From DAOQVR01 sp035341665 (GTDB lineage: Bacteria; Chloroflexota; Anaerolineae; JAAYZQ01), in the NCBI GenBank assembly GCA_035341665.1, contig DAOQVR010000001.1, forward strand, positions 248,001 to 312,000: a stretch of 64,000 nt of DNA, read 5' to 3'. Below, in pieces: positions 5,858 to 14,126 of this stretch (its first letter is position 1; every line of letters starts with the position of its first letter). The translations under genes and the position numbers were made by a program. The notes below the pieces were generated by a model. It was given only the letters and a program-made list of their open reading frames with translations, searched no databases and had not been told where the DNA came from.

Positions 5858-8659
5858 CTAGGCCAGGGACTTGCCCTTGTATTTGAGTAGGGCGTGAGCG
5901 GCCGCCAGACGTGCCACCGGAACGCGGAAGGGAGAGCAACTCACGTAATTCAGCCCGGCAATGTGACAGAACTCGATCGAGCGGGGCTCTCCGCCATGCT
6001 CTCCGCAGATACCGACCTCCAGCTCAGGCCGAGCTTGGCGTCCCTTGCGTACGGCCCACTTGACCAGCTCGCCAACGCCCTCCCAGTCGAGTACCTGGAA
6101 GGGATTCTCGGGCAGGACACTGTGCTCGACGTAGTGGAGCAGGAAGTTGCGCTCGGCATCATCGCGGCTGTAGCCGTAGGTCATCTGAGTGAGGTCGTTC
6201 GTGCCAAAGCTAAAGAACTCGGCATACTCGGCGATGCGGTCGGCTGTGACAGCCGCGCGTGGGATCTCGATCATGGTGCCGAACTTGTACTCGACCTCGA
6301 TGCCCTTCTCCTCCATCACCTGCTTCGCGACGGGCACGAGCAGCTTGCTGGCAACTCGTAGCTCGTTGTGATGGCCGGTCAGAGGGATCATGATCTCGGG
6401 ATGGACCTTGATGCTTTTGAGCGCGACGTTGCAGGCGGCCTCAAAGATTGCCCGCACCTGCATCTGGGTGATCTCGGGCATGGTAATCCCCAAGCGGATG
6501 CCGCGCAGGCCCATCATGGGGTTGGCTTCCTGAAGCCCCTCGACGGCCTGGAGCAGTTTTTCCTTTTCGGCTAGCGCGGCGTTCAGCTTGGCCGCCTTCT
6601 TCTCCTTGCCTTTCTTGGCAAGCCGCTTGGCCTTGAGCCTGAGCTCCAGCACTTCAGCCAGCAGCTCGTCCTTGCCGGGAAGGAACTCGTGGAGCGGCGG
6701 GTCGATCAGGCGGATAATGACGGGCAGGCCGTCCATCGCCTCGAAGAGACCCTCAAAGTCCGCTCGCTGGTAAGGCAGGAGCAGGTCCAGCTGTGCCTTG
6801 CGCTCATCCTGGGTATCCGCCAGAATCATGGCCTGCACGATCGGAAGCCGCTCCTGCTCAAAGAACATGTGCTCCGTCCGGCAGAGGCCGATTCCCATGG
6901 CGCCAAAGGTGCGGGCGCGCTGTGCGTCGCGCGGGTAGTCGGCGTTGGTCCAGACCTGGAGTCCGCGAGCAGGGAAGCCCTGGTAGCCCTGCGGCCAAAC
7001 GCGGCCATCGCCCTGGGCGCAGAGCTCGTCCGCCCACTGTAGCAGAGTGTTGAGGTCCGCCTGCTCCTCGAACTTGGGCGTCTCGGTGGCGATCTGTCCG
7101 GCAAAGACCTCGCCAGTGGTGCCGTCGAGTGAAACCCACTCACCCTGCTTGACGACCTTGCCGCTCACTTCGAGCTGGCGCGTCTCCAGGTTGATCTGGA
7201 TCGACTCGCAGCCGACGACGGCGGGTCTGCCGAATTGTCGAGCGACGACGGCCGCGTGGCTCGTGGCGCCCCCCCGACTGGTCACGATGCCTTTGGCGGC
7301 AATCATGCCGTGCACATCATCTGGCTTGGTCTCAGGCCGGATCATGATGACGGCCTTGCCGGCATTGCCCCACTCCTCCGCCAGATCGGCATCAAACGCA
7401 GCGATGCCTACCGCAGCACCAGGAGAGGCATTGACCCCGCTGCCGAGGTAAGTACCCTCGGCACGAGCCTGCTTCTTGGCGGCGGCGACGAACTGGGGGT
7501 GCAGAAGGGTATCGACATCCGCCGGCTTGATGCGGGCGAGGGCCTCTTCGCGGGTGATGAGCCCTTCATTGGCCATATCGACTGCAATGCGGATGGCGGC
7601 CTTGGAGGTACGCTTGCCGTTGCGGGTCTGTAGCATCCAGAGCCGGCCGTGCTCGATGGTGAACTCGGTATCCTGCATGTCGCGGTAGTGCTTTTCGAGG
7701 CGCCCGCAGATCTCGACGAATTGTGCATAGACCTGCGGCATCTCCCGGCCCAACTCCGCGATCCGCTTGGTGTTGCGGATGCCAGCGACGACGTCCTCCC
7801 CCTGGGCATTCATCAGGTAGTCGCCATACATTACGCGCTCACCGGTGGCGGGGTCGCGCGTGAAGGCGACTCCGGTTCCCGAGTCCCATCCCAGATTGCC
7901 AAAGACCATGGTCACGATGTTCACCGCAGTGCCCAGGTCGTCGGGAATCTTCTCGGCTCGGCGGTACGCGATGGCGCGGGCTCCATTCCATGACCGGAAT
8001 ACTGCCTCGGTTGCCAGGCGCAGCTGCTCAATGGGCTGCTGAGGAAAGTCCGTGCCGGTGTGCGTGCGGACGATTGCCTTGAACTCTGCGGTCAGGGCCT
8101 TCCAGTCTTCCGCGCCCAGCTCGGTATCGTCCTTCACGCCCACATGCGCTTTTCGCTCGGCGATTGCCTCCTCAAAAGGCTCGTCAGGGATATCCAGAAC
8201 TACCGAGCCAAACATCTGCAGGAGGCGACGATAGGAGTTGTAGACGAAAGTCTCGTTGCCGCTCAGGCGGACCATGCCCTGCGCAGTCGCATCATTCAGG
8301 CCAATGTTCAGGACCGTGTCCATCATGCCCGGCATGGAGAACTTGGCACCGGACCGGCAAGAGACAAGAAGTGGGTTGTCGGCGTCTCCGAATGTCTTCC
8401 CCGTCGCTTCCTCTGTGGCCTTGAGGCCAGCCAGGATCTGGTCCCAGCAGCCCTCAGGAAACTTGTCTCCGGCCGCGACATATGCATTGCATGCCTCGGT
8501 GGTGACGATGAACCCAGGGGGGACCGGCACGCCGATGCGTGTCATTTCGGCCAGGTTGGCCCCCTTGCCGCCGAGAAGGCTGCGAACGCCATCCCAACTC
8601 CCGGTCAGCTTTTCAGCCTCCTCAACCTCGTGGAAAAGGTAAACCCACTTCTTGGACAT
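5858..8659 (-). CDS. ppdK: Pyruvate, phosphate dikinase
   Basis: Interconverts pyruvate, ATP and phosphate with PEP, AMP and PPi; in anaerobes it works in PPi-linked glycolysis or gluconeogenesis. The 933-residue protein has the N-terminal nucleotide-binding region (LLGGKGANLAEMTRIGVPVP), the swivelling phosphohistidine domain with the catalytic His in GGATSHAAVVARQFGRPAVV, and the PEP/pyruvate barrel ending with SFGTNDLTQMTYG and the catalytic Cys in EVGICGEHGGEP. Length slightly exceeds the roughly 880 residues typical for the family, largely because of a Lys-rich helical insert (RLKAKRLAKKGKEKKAAKLN) in the C-terminal domain before EANPMMGLRG. ATG 8659 is chosen because an AGGAGG site precedes it; upstream in-frame codons fall in the leader. 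Confidence 0.97.
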   Translation of the reverse strand: MSKKWVYLFHEVEEAEKLTGSWDGVRSLLGGKGANLAEMTRIGVPVPPGFIVTTEACNAYVAAGDKFPEGCWDQILAGLKATEEATGKTFGDADNPLLVSCRSGAKFSMPGMMDTVLNIGLNDATAQGMVRLSGNETFVYNSYRRLLQMFGSVVLDIPDEPFEEAIAERKAHVGVKDDTELGAEDWKALTAEFKAIVRTHTGTDFPQQPIEQLRLATEAVFRSWNGARAIAYRRAEKIPDDLGTAVNIVTMVFGNLGWDSGTGVAFTRDPATGERVMYGDYLMNAQGEDVVAGIRNTKRIAELGREMPQVYAQFVEICGRLEKHYRDMQDTEFTIEHGRLWMLQTRNGKRTSKAAIRIAVDMANEGLITREEALARIKPADVDTLLHPQFVAAAKKQARAEGTYLGSGVNASPGAAVGIAAFDADLAEEWGNAGKAVIMIRPETKPDDVHGMIAAKGIVTSRGGATSHAAVVARQFGRPAVVGCESIQINLETRQLEVSGKVVKQGEWVSLDGTTGEVFAGQIATETPKFEEQADLNTLLQWADELCAQGDGRVWPQGYQGFPARGLQVWTNADYPRDAQRARTFGAMGIGLCRTEHMFFEQERLPIVQAMILADTQDERKAQLDLLLPYQRADFEGLFEAMDGLPVIIRLIDPPLHEFLPGKDELLAEVLELRLKAKRLAKKGKEKKAAKLNAALAEKEKLLQAVEGLQEANPMMGLRGIRLGITMPEITQMQVRAIFEAACNVALKSIKVHPEIMIPLTGHHNELRVASKLLVPVAKQVMEEKGIEVEYKFGTMIEIPRAAVTADRIAEYAEFFSFGTNDLTQMTYGYSRDDAERNFLLHYVEHSVLPENPFQVLDWEGVGELVKWAVRKGRQARPELEVGICGEHGGEPRSIEFCHIAGLNYVSCSPFRVPVARLAAAHALLKYKGKSLA

Positions 8660-8735
8660 CTGGTCAGAACCTCCTAATCGACTTGCCCGTCCCGCGGGAC
8701 GGTTATGGGAATCCAGGCGCGTGACACCGCGCGCA

Positions 8736-8763
8736 ATTATAGTCGCTTGGGGGGGATTGGCAA
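8736..8763 (-). promoter_or_regulatory. Predicted ppdK promoter with a palindrome in the leader
   Basis: On the minus strand TTGCCA (8763-8758), 16 bases and TATAAT (8741-8736). Transcription would start near 8729, leaving about 70 leader bases. That leader contains the perfect 16-base palindrome CCGTCCCGCGGGACGG (8687-8702), which could be an operator or RNA hairpin ahead of the AGGAGG site. Confidence 0.7.
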
Positions 8764-8809
8764 GAAGGCGCAGCCCACTGACGGCGGATTGCCGCGAAGG
8801 ATCCAATCT

Positions 8810-9331
8810 CTAGAATGGATAGCCCTTTGCTCCCTGGCAGCCCTTGAGCGCCGAGATCTCGCCGCAGTGGGCGTTGATGTGCCAGATCACAAAGGTGTCG
8901 AGCGCGACCGCAACCGGAAAATCACCGATCGGTGTGTGGACGATCCGGTCAAGGTCTTCGGGTGCCTTGGACGCCAGCCAGGTATCGAGGTCGGCAGCCA
9001 CGGCTCTGGCATAATCGTGCATGGCCGGGAGGTCGACGCGGATGGCGCGCATCCACTCGAGCCAGCCCTCACTGCCCTGCGGTTCGGGCACATCGACGCG
9101 CAGCACACGGGCACGCCAGCCCTCGCGCTCGTGAAGGCAGGGGCCGCCCTCGAACCAGCGGTAGACAACCTCGTCAGCGCCCGAGATGGTGTGCCAGTAC
9201 ATGGCCCCGATTGGGTTGGCGCAGCCGGGTGGCGCCCAGTCTGCCTGTGCCGGTGTCAGGTCGTCGGTGACCTGCTCCAGGATCTCGAATGCGCTCCTGA
9301 CCGAGTGCTGTACTAGTTCCACCGTGTTCAT
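8810..9331 (-). CDS. DinB-family (YfiT-like) metal-binding four-helix protein
   Basis: 173 residues with the DinB/YfiT fold signature: a helical bundle starting VQHSVRSAFEILEQVTDDLT, a histidine after the second helix in GAMYWHTISGADEVVY, and a final pair in TFVIWHINAHCGEI. These three histidines usually bind one divalent metal. Members include thiol transferases acting with bacillithiol or mycothiol, but many are uncharacterised; it is unrelated to DNA polymerase IV, also called DinB. It lies between the aldo/keto reductase gene and ppdK on the same strand. ATG 9331 follows an AAAGGAG site. Confidence 0.85.
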   Translation of the reverse strand: MNTVELVQHSVRSAFEILEQVTDDLTPAQADWAPPGCANPIGAMYWHTISGADEVVYRWFEGGPCLHEREGWRARVLRVDVPEPQGSEGWLEWMRAIRVDLPAMHDYARAVAADLDTWLASKAPEDLDRIVHTPIGDFPVAVALDTFVIWHINAHCGEISALKGCQGAKGYPF

Positions 9332-9364
9332 CTGCTTCTCCTTTCTCTTGATCCGTCAAGTTCG

Positions 9365-9384
9365 GCGCACCAGCGCCGGTGCGC
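9365..9384 (-). terminator. Hairpin between aldo/keto reductase and DinB-fold genes
   Basis: GCGCACC (9365-9371) and GGTGCGC (9378-9384) form a 7-bp stem with a six-base loop. No T-run follows, so it is a possible processing or weak termination site only. Confidence 0.3.
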
Positions 9385-9391
9385 TGCAGCT

Positions 9392-10510
9392 CTATGCCCC
9401 AAAGAAGGCGACGGCGGCCCGCATCGTGTCTATGACGGCGACGCCGAAGGGACAGCGCTGCACGCACGCGCCGCATTCGGTGCAGGCCGACGCCCTGGCC
9501 GCAAGTGCGTTGTAGGCGTCGCGCAGGCCAACGCTGGGAGCTGCGCGTGCAGCATCCAGCAGCCTGTTGACCTCGGCGATGTCGATTGCCTCCGGGCAGG
9601 GGAGGCAGTGATTGCAGTAGACGCATTCGCCCTCGACAGTGCGGCCAAACGCAGTAAGTAGGCCCGAAAAGTCGCGCTCGGCGTCCCTGGCGCCCAGGAC
9701 AGCTACGGCAGCTTCCACCTCTTCCTCGGTCCTAGTCCCCACGAGGGCCGTGGAGACGCCGGTCTGCGCCAATGTGTAGCTGAGGCACTGCGCTGGCGTG
9801 ATAGAGCCCGGGAACCTGACCTTGTAAGACTCGCCTCCTGCCTGGTAGCTTGCCACGCGCTGGGTACCCCTGGCGGTGAGCAGGCGGCCGCCCCCATAGG
9901 GTTTCATGGCCACCAGGCCGAGCCCTTTGGCAAGGCACAGGTCAAGGAGGCGGCTGCGGGCCGGCGCAGCATGGCCCAGTAGGTTGACGGGGAACATGAC
10001 CACGTCAACGTGGCCGCTGTTGCAGGCCTGCTCGACTACCTCAGCGTTGTGCCCGCTGATGCCGATGAGACGGGCACGCCCCTCCGCTTTGTGCCGCAGG
10101 GCCACTTCGAGCTGGCCCTTGGGGCGGGTGACCGTCTCCCACTCGCGCAGCGAGTTGAAGTTGTGAAGGAAGAGGATGTCCACGTAGTCGGTTCCCAGTC
10201 GGGTCAAGACGTCTTGGAAGAAGGGCTGAGCTGCCTTGGCGCTGCGGCTGCGGCAATACTGCCCGTCTCTGACAGTGGAGCCCAGGTGGCCGGTGAGGAA
10301 TACCTGGCGCCGGTAGCCGCGCAGCGCCTGCCCGAGGTTGTCCAGATACTCTGGGAAGGAGAAGACAACATCGAAGTAGTTCACGCCGTGCGCGATCGAC
10401 TCCCGAATCACTGATGTGACCGTCTCTGGTGGCTGCCGCAGCAAATGCTCGGTACCCACTGAGATGGCGCTCACGTCCAATCCTGTTCGTCCCAGCTTCC
10501 GATATTCCAT
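9392..10510 (-). CDS. Aldo/keto reductase with C-terminal 2x[4Fe-4S] ferredoxin domain
   Basis: 372 residues. The N-terminal part is an aldo/keto reductase barrel (MEYRKLGRTGLDVSAISVGT, NYFDVVFSFPE, GTDYVDILFLHNF). The C-terminal 90 residues hold two cysteine clusters, CVYCNHCLPCP and CTECGACVQRCPFGV, as in bacterial ferredoxin-type 4Fe-4S clusters. Such fusions are common in anaerobes and suggest electron delivery by ferredoxin as well as or instead of NADPH. The start lies 3 bases downstream of the uvrA stop, so the gene is cotranscribed with uvrA and may be induced with it. The physiological substrate is unknown. Confidence 0.9.
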   Translation of the reverse strand: MEYRKLGRTGLDVSAISVGTEHLLRQPPETVTSVIRESIAHGVNYFDVVFSFPEYLDNLGQALRGYRRQVFLTGHLGSTVRDGQYCRSRSAKAAQPFFQDVLTRLGTDYVDILFLHNFNSLREWETVTRPKGQLEVALRHKAEGRARLIGISGHNAEVVEQACNSGHVDVVMFPVNLLGHAAPARSRLLDLCLAKGLGLVAMKPYGGGRLLTARGTQRVASYQAGGESYKVRFPGSITPAQCLSYTLAQTGVSTALVGTRTEEEVEAAVAVLGARDAERDFSGLLTAFGRTVEGECVYCNHCLPCPEAIDIAEVNRLLDAARAAPSVGLRDAYNALAARASACTECGACVQRCPFGVAVIDTMRAAVAFFGA

Positions 10511-10513
10511 CGC

Positions 10514-13500
10514 CTACCCCTCCAGCGTACGCTTCAAGAAGTGCCCTGTGTAGCTCTCGAATGAGGCCGCGACGTCTTCGGGCGTGCCCTGAGCGACGAT
10601 CCTGCCGCCGCCGTAGCCCCCCTCTGGCCCCAAGTCGATGATCCAGTCCGCCGTCTTGATGACGTCGAGGTTGTGCTCGATAACAATGACCGTGTTCCCG
10701 GCGTCGGTGAGGCGGTGCAGCACATCGAGCAGGTTCTGGATATCGGCGAAGTGGAGCCCTGTGGTCGGCTCATCGAGGATGTAGAGCGTGTCGCCCGTGG
10801 CGACGCGCGACAACTCCCTGGCGAGCTTGACCCGTTGTGCCTCCCCACCCGAGAGGGTGGTGGCACTCTGTCCCAGCTTGATGTAGCCCAGTCCGACGTC
10901 GGTCAGCGTCTGAAGCTTGCGTCGGATGGTCGGGATGTTGGCAAAGTGGGAGAGGGCTTGGTTCACATCCATGTCCAGGACCTGAGCGATGTTCTTGCCC
11001 TTGTAGCGAACCTGCAGTGTCTCGCGGTTGAAGCGGTTGCCCTTGCAGATGTCACAGGTGACCCAGACATCGGGCAGGAAGTGCATCTCGATGCGTTTCA
11101 GGCCGTGGCCTTCGCACGCCTGGCACCGCCCTCCCTTTACGTTGAAGCTGAATCGGCCCGCCTTGTAGCCGCGTGCGCGGGACTCGGGAGTTTGGGCAAA
11201 GATCTCGCGGATATCGCCATACACACCCACGTAGGTGGCCGGATTGGAGCGAGGCGTGCGGCCAATCGGGTCCTGCGTGATGTTGATGACCTTGTTGAGT
11301 CGTGCCGATTCCAGCCCATCCAGGCGGTCGTACGCGCCCGGCTGCACCTGGCTGCGGTGCAGGATACGCGCCAGTACAGGGTGCAGGGTCTGACCAATCA
11401 ATGAGCTCTTGCCACTCCCGCTTACGCCCGTGACGCACGTGAAGGCCCCGACCGGGAAGCGGACGGTCAGATCCTGGAGGTTGTTCTGCCGGGCGCCAGA
11501 GAGTGTCAGCCAGCGGTCGCCCGTTCTCCTCCGGCCGTTGGGTGCCTGGACGAGGAGTTCTCCGGAAAGGTAGCGGCCGGTCAAAGAATGTGGGTTGCTC
11601 TCTATCTGCTCTGGAGTACCCTCTGCCACAACCCATCCGCCCAGGACTCCAGCGCCGGGACCGAGGTCCACGATCCAGTCGGCGGCGCGCATGGTCTCCG
11701 CGTCGTGCTCCACCACGAGCACTGTGTTGCCGAGATCCCGGAGCTGCCCGAGGGTACTGAGCAGCCTGCGATTGTCACGCTGGTGGAGTCCGATACTGGG
11801 CTCGTCCAGGATGTAGAGGACGCCCACCAATCCGGAACCCACCTGGCTGGCAAGGCGGATGCGCTGCCCCTCGCCGCCTGAGAGGGTGGGCGCGCGCCGA
11901 TCAAGCGTCAGGTAGTGGAGCCCTACGTTGAGCATGAACTCGAGGCGGGCGCGAATCTCCTTCAGTACCTCCTCAGCGATCTGGTACTGCGCGGCTGTGA
12001 GATGTCCGGCAGTGTCTGGGGAGCGCACGTCCCCGCTGCCGGTACCGCCCAAGCCGCTGTGGCTGCGCACATGGGCCGGCTGCCGCCAGAGGCTTGCCAC
12101 CCAGTCGATGGCGGCGTCGACTGACTGGGACGTTGCTTCGTGTATGCTCTTGCCACCTACGGTGACAGCCGTTGCTTCGGGCCGCAGCCTTCTTCCCTGG
12201 CAGGTTGGGCAGGGCTGCTCGCTCATGAAGCTGGCGTACCAGCGCCTGGTGTAGTCGGACTTGGTCTGGTGGAATAGACGTTTGACGTTGTGCACGATGC
12301 CCCGCACCGGTCGGTTTGACTGGCCGGACCAGCTGCTGTTCTCGCCCTGGTACTCGTAGGAGAAGTGTACTTGCTGGTCCCCCGATCCATAGAAAAGGAC
12401 ATCGCGGAATGTGCTCGGAAGGTCCTGCCACGGTGTCTCAAGGTCCACGCCGTAGTGTCTGGCTATGGACACGAGCTGGTTCAGGGTCCAGCCGGGCTTC
12501 CTTCCGATTTGGCCGTACCAGCGAAGGGCCCCATCCAGGATGGACAAACTGGGATCGTGTATTATGAGTGCCGGATCGACGTTGAGCTGGGTTCCCAAGC
12601 CGCTACAGTCGGCGCACATGCCGTGGGGTGAGTTGAAGCTGAACATGGCGGGCGTCAGCTCTGGGAAGCTCAGACCGCAGGTCGGGCAGGCATTCTGCTC
12701 CGAGAAACTGAGAATGGCGCCATCCTGGACATCGACATACAGTGTTCCGTCTGCCAACCTGAGTGCGGTCTCGACCGAATCGGTCAGGCGGCTCACAAAG
12801 TCTTCGCGGTCTGAGGCCGACGGGTCTGCGTCTGGAGTGTGCGCCGCCATGCCGTCGGCTCCGGTACTGACATCGTGCTCTGGGCCTGCAAAGGGCGGCA
12901 CGCCAGGTACGGAGAGACGGTCCACGACGATCTCCACATCGTGTTTCTTGTTCTTGGCAAGCTTGACACGCTCAGACAGCTCAATCGGCACGCCGTCGAT
13001 GCGGGCACGAGCATACCCATCGTTCCGGGCTTGCTGGAGTATGTCTTCGTGCTGGCCCTTGCGGCCACGTACGACAGGGGCAAGCAACTGGAAGCGAGTT
13101 CCTGGGGCGAACTGCAGAATCTGGTCCACGATCTGCTGCGGAGACTGGGCTCGGACCTCGCGCCCGCACTGCGGGCAGTGCGCGGTTCCCACGCGCGCGA
13201 AGAGGACTCGCAGGTAGTCGTAGATCTCGGTGACGGTGCCGACTGTAGAGCGGGGATTCTTGCTGACTGCTTTCTGCTCAATCGCGATGGCCGGGCTGAG
13301 ACCGCCGATGTAGTCGACCTTGGGCTTCTCCATCTGGCCGAGGAACTGCCTGGCGTATGAGGACAACGATTCTACATACCGTCTCTGCCCCTCGGCATAT
13401 AGTGTGTCGAAGGCGAGGCTGCTCTTGCCGCTTCCCGAGACGCCGGTAATCACGACGAGAGCGTTGCGCGGTAGGGTGAGGTCAAAGCCCTTGAGGTTAT

Positions 13501-13540
13501 GCTGGTGAACACCCCGGATGACAATCTGCTCCTGAGCCAT
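10514..13540 (-). CDS. uvrA: UvrABC system protein A (excinuclease ABC subunit A)
   Basis: Damage-sensing ATPase of nucleotide excision repair, partner of UvrB, which is also encoded in this window. Two ABC ATPase halves are clear: Walker A GVSGSGKSS at residues 33-41 and again in the second half, with signatures TLSGGEGQRIRLASQVGSGL and TLSGGEAQRVKLA. Zinc-finger cysteines appear in HCPQCGREV, CPTCGLSF, CPTCQGRR and GGRCQACEGHG...CDICKGNRF. At 1008 residues it is longer than the usual 940-950 owing to insertions near residues 211-248 and in the stretch after SLWRQ. ATG 13540 follows CTGAGGAG; the in-frame TTG/CTG codons upstream lie in the promoter leader. Confidence 0.97.
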   Translation of the reverse strand: MAQEQIVIRGVHQHNLKGFDLTLPRNALVVITGVSGSGKSSLAFDTLYAEGQRRYVESLSSYARQFLGQMEKPKVDYIGGLSPAIAIEQKAVSKNPRSTVGTVTEIYDYLRVLFARVGTAHCPQCGREVRAQSPQQIVDQILQFAPGTRFQLLAPVVRGRKGQHEDILQQARNDGYARARIDGVPIELSERVKLAKNKKHDVEIVVDRLSVPGVPPFAGPEHDVSTGADGMAAHTPDADPSASDREDFVSRLTDSVETALRLADGTLYVDVQDGAILSFSEQNACPTCGLSFPELTPAMFSFNSPHGMCADCSGLGTQLNVDPALIIHDPSLSILDGALRWYGQIGRKPGWTLNQLVSIARHYGVDLETPWQDLPSTFRDVLFYGSGDQQVHFSYEYQGENSSWSGQSNRPVRGIVHNVKRLFHQTKSDYTRRWYASFMSEQPCPTCQGRRLRPEATAVTVGGKSIHEATSQSVDAAIDWVASLWRQPAHVRSHSGLGGTGSGDVRSPDTAGHLTAAQYQIAEEVLKEIRARLEFMLNVGLHYLTLDRRAPTLSGGEGQRIRLASQVGSGLVGVLYILDEPSIGLHQRDNRRLLSTLGQLRDLGNTVLVVEHDAETMRAADWIVDLGPGAGVLGGWVVAEGTPEQIESNPHSLTGRYLSGELLVQAPNGRRRTGDRWLTLSGARQNNLQDLTVRFPVGAFTCVTGVSGSGKSSLIGQTLHPVLARILHRSQVQPGAYDRLDGLESARLNKVINITQDPIGRTPRSNPATYVGVYGDIREIFAQTPESRARGYKAGRFSFNVKGGRCQACEGHGLKRIEMHFLPDVWVTCDICKGNRFNRETLQVRYKGKNIAQVLDMDVNQALSHFANIPTIRRKLQTLTDVGLGYIKLGQSATTLSGGEAQRVKLARELSRVATGDTLYILDEPTTGLHFADIQNLLDVLHRLTDAGNTVIVIEHNLDVIKTADWIIDLGPEGGYGGGRIVAQGTPEDVAASFESYTGHFLKRTLEG

Positions 13541-13611
13541 CAATCTCCTCAGCGGCTGGTGCGCCTTGATCCTCGGCAGGACGGTCCCATGCACCTGCGA
13601 AGGATGCCCCC

Positions 13612-13640
13612 ACAGTAGCACACATGTTCGGAGCTGTCAA
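13612..13640 (-). promoter_or_regulatory. uvrA promoter with a LexA-like operator in the spacer
   Basis: On the minus strand TTGACA (13640-13635), a 17-base spacer and TACTGT (13617-13612). The spacer contains CGAACATGTGTGC, which matches the CGAAC-N4-GTTCG SOS box with one perfect half-site and a degenerate second half (13630-13617). A repressor here would block RNA polymerase directly. The promoter match is strong; LexA binding is inferred, supported by a better copy at uvrB. Confidence 0.6.
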
Positions 13641-13765
13641 ATCGAGGGCAGTGCGGGGTCATCCCTGCCTGTCCAGGGCACCGTGGCTCAAGGCTTCCGA
13701 GCGACGGGGCCTTTCCCGGCCGGGCCGGGTCCTGGCATTCCACCTTCTCAGCTCGAAGGCGGCAT

Positions 13766-13793
13766 TTGACATCTGCTGCGCGACATGTATAAT
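13766..13793 (+). promoter_or_regulatory. Predicted promoter of the pheST operon
   Basis: TTGACA (13766-13771), 16 bases, TATAAT (13788-13793): both hexamers are consensus. The transcript would start near 13800, at the 5' end of the T-box leader. Confidence 0.85.
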
Positions 13794-13799
13794 GAGTTG

Positions 13800-14110
13800 G
13801 ATCACACAAGGCAAAGGCGAGGAAAGAGAGGAGTAGGCGGGGGAAGTCCCCCAGGGAGGCCGGGCCGTCGACTGCAAGCCGGGCCGGGAACGAAGCCGCC
13901 GAAGTTCGCTCTGGAGCCGACGGGTGAAAGTGCCGAGGGCGTGGTCCTGGCACGAGTAGTCCGCTCCGGTCGCCCACCGTTATGGGGCAGCTGGTCGCAG
14001 CGCTCTTTGCTGCCGCCGGCGGGATGAGTGGGCCGGCGCAGGCCGGCCAAGCAGGGTGGTACCACGGGGGTGGAACGCTCCCGTCCCTGGCGGACGGGAG
14101 CGTTTTAGTT
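13800..14110 (+). promoter_or_regulatory. T-box leader sensing uncharged tRNA-Phe
   Basis: A roughly 300-base leader between promoter and pheS with T-box features. The conserved T-box sequence AGGGTGGTACCACGG is at 14053-14067, and it is followed by a terminator. The discriminator-pairing bulge TGGT would match a tRNA with A at position 73, as tRNA-Phe has. In the 3' side of stem I, TTC (13905-13907) within CGAAGTTCGC is a good candidate specifier codon for phenylalanine. Uncharged tRNA-Phe would stabilise the antiterminator and switch on pheST. The specifier is read by eye, without a folded model. Confidence 0.92.
14074..14110 (+). terminator. T-box intrinsic terminator
   Basis: aacgctcccgtcc (14074-14086) pairs perfectly with ggacgggagcgtt (14092-14104) around a five-base loop, followed by TTTAGTT. 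Its 5' arm lies just after the T-box sequence, so the competing antiterminator would involve the upstream element. Confidence 0.88.
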
Positions 14111-14126
14111 TGCACCGGGAGGGAGT

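Noticed and set aside
8810..9331. Reading the DinB-fold gene as DNA polymerase IV
   Set aside because: The name overlaps, but this protein has the His-rich four-helix fold; the Y-family polymerase is at 51740-52870.
12465..13217. 250-residue plus-strand open frame inside uvrA
   Set aside because: Antisense shadow of uvrA; low-complexity Ser/Arg composition is typical of a GC-rich reverse frame.
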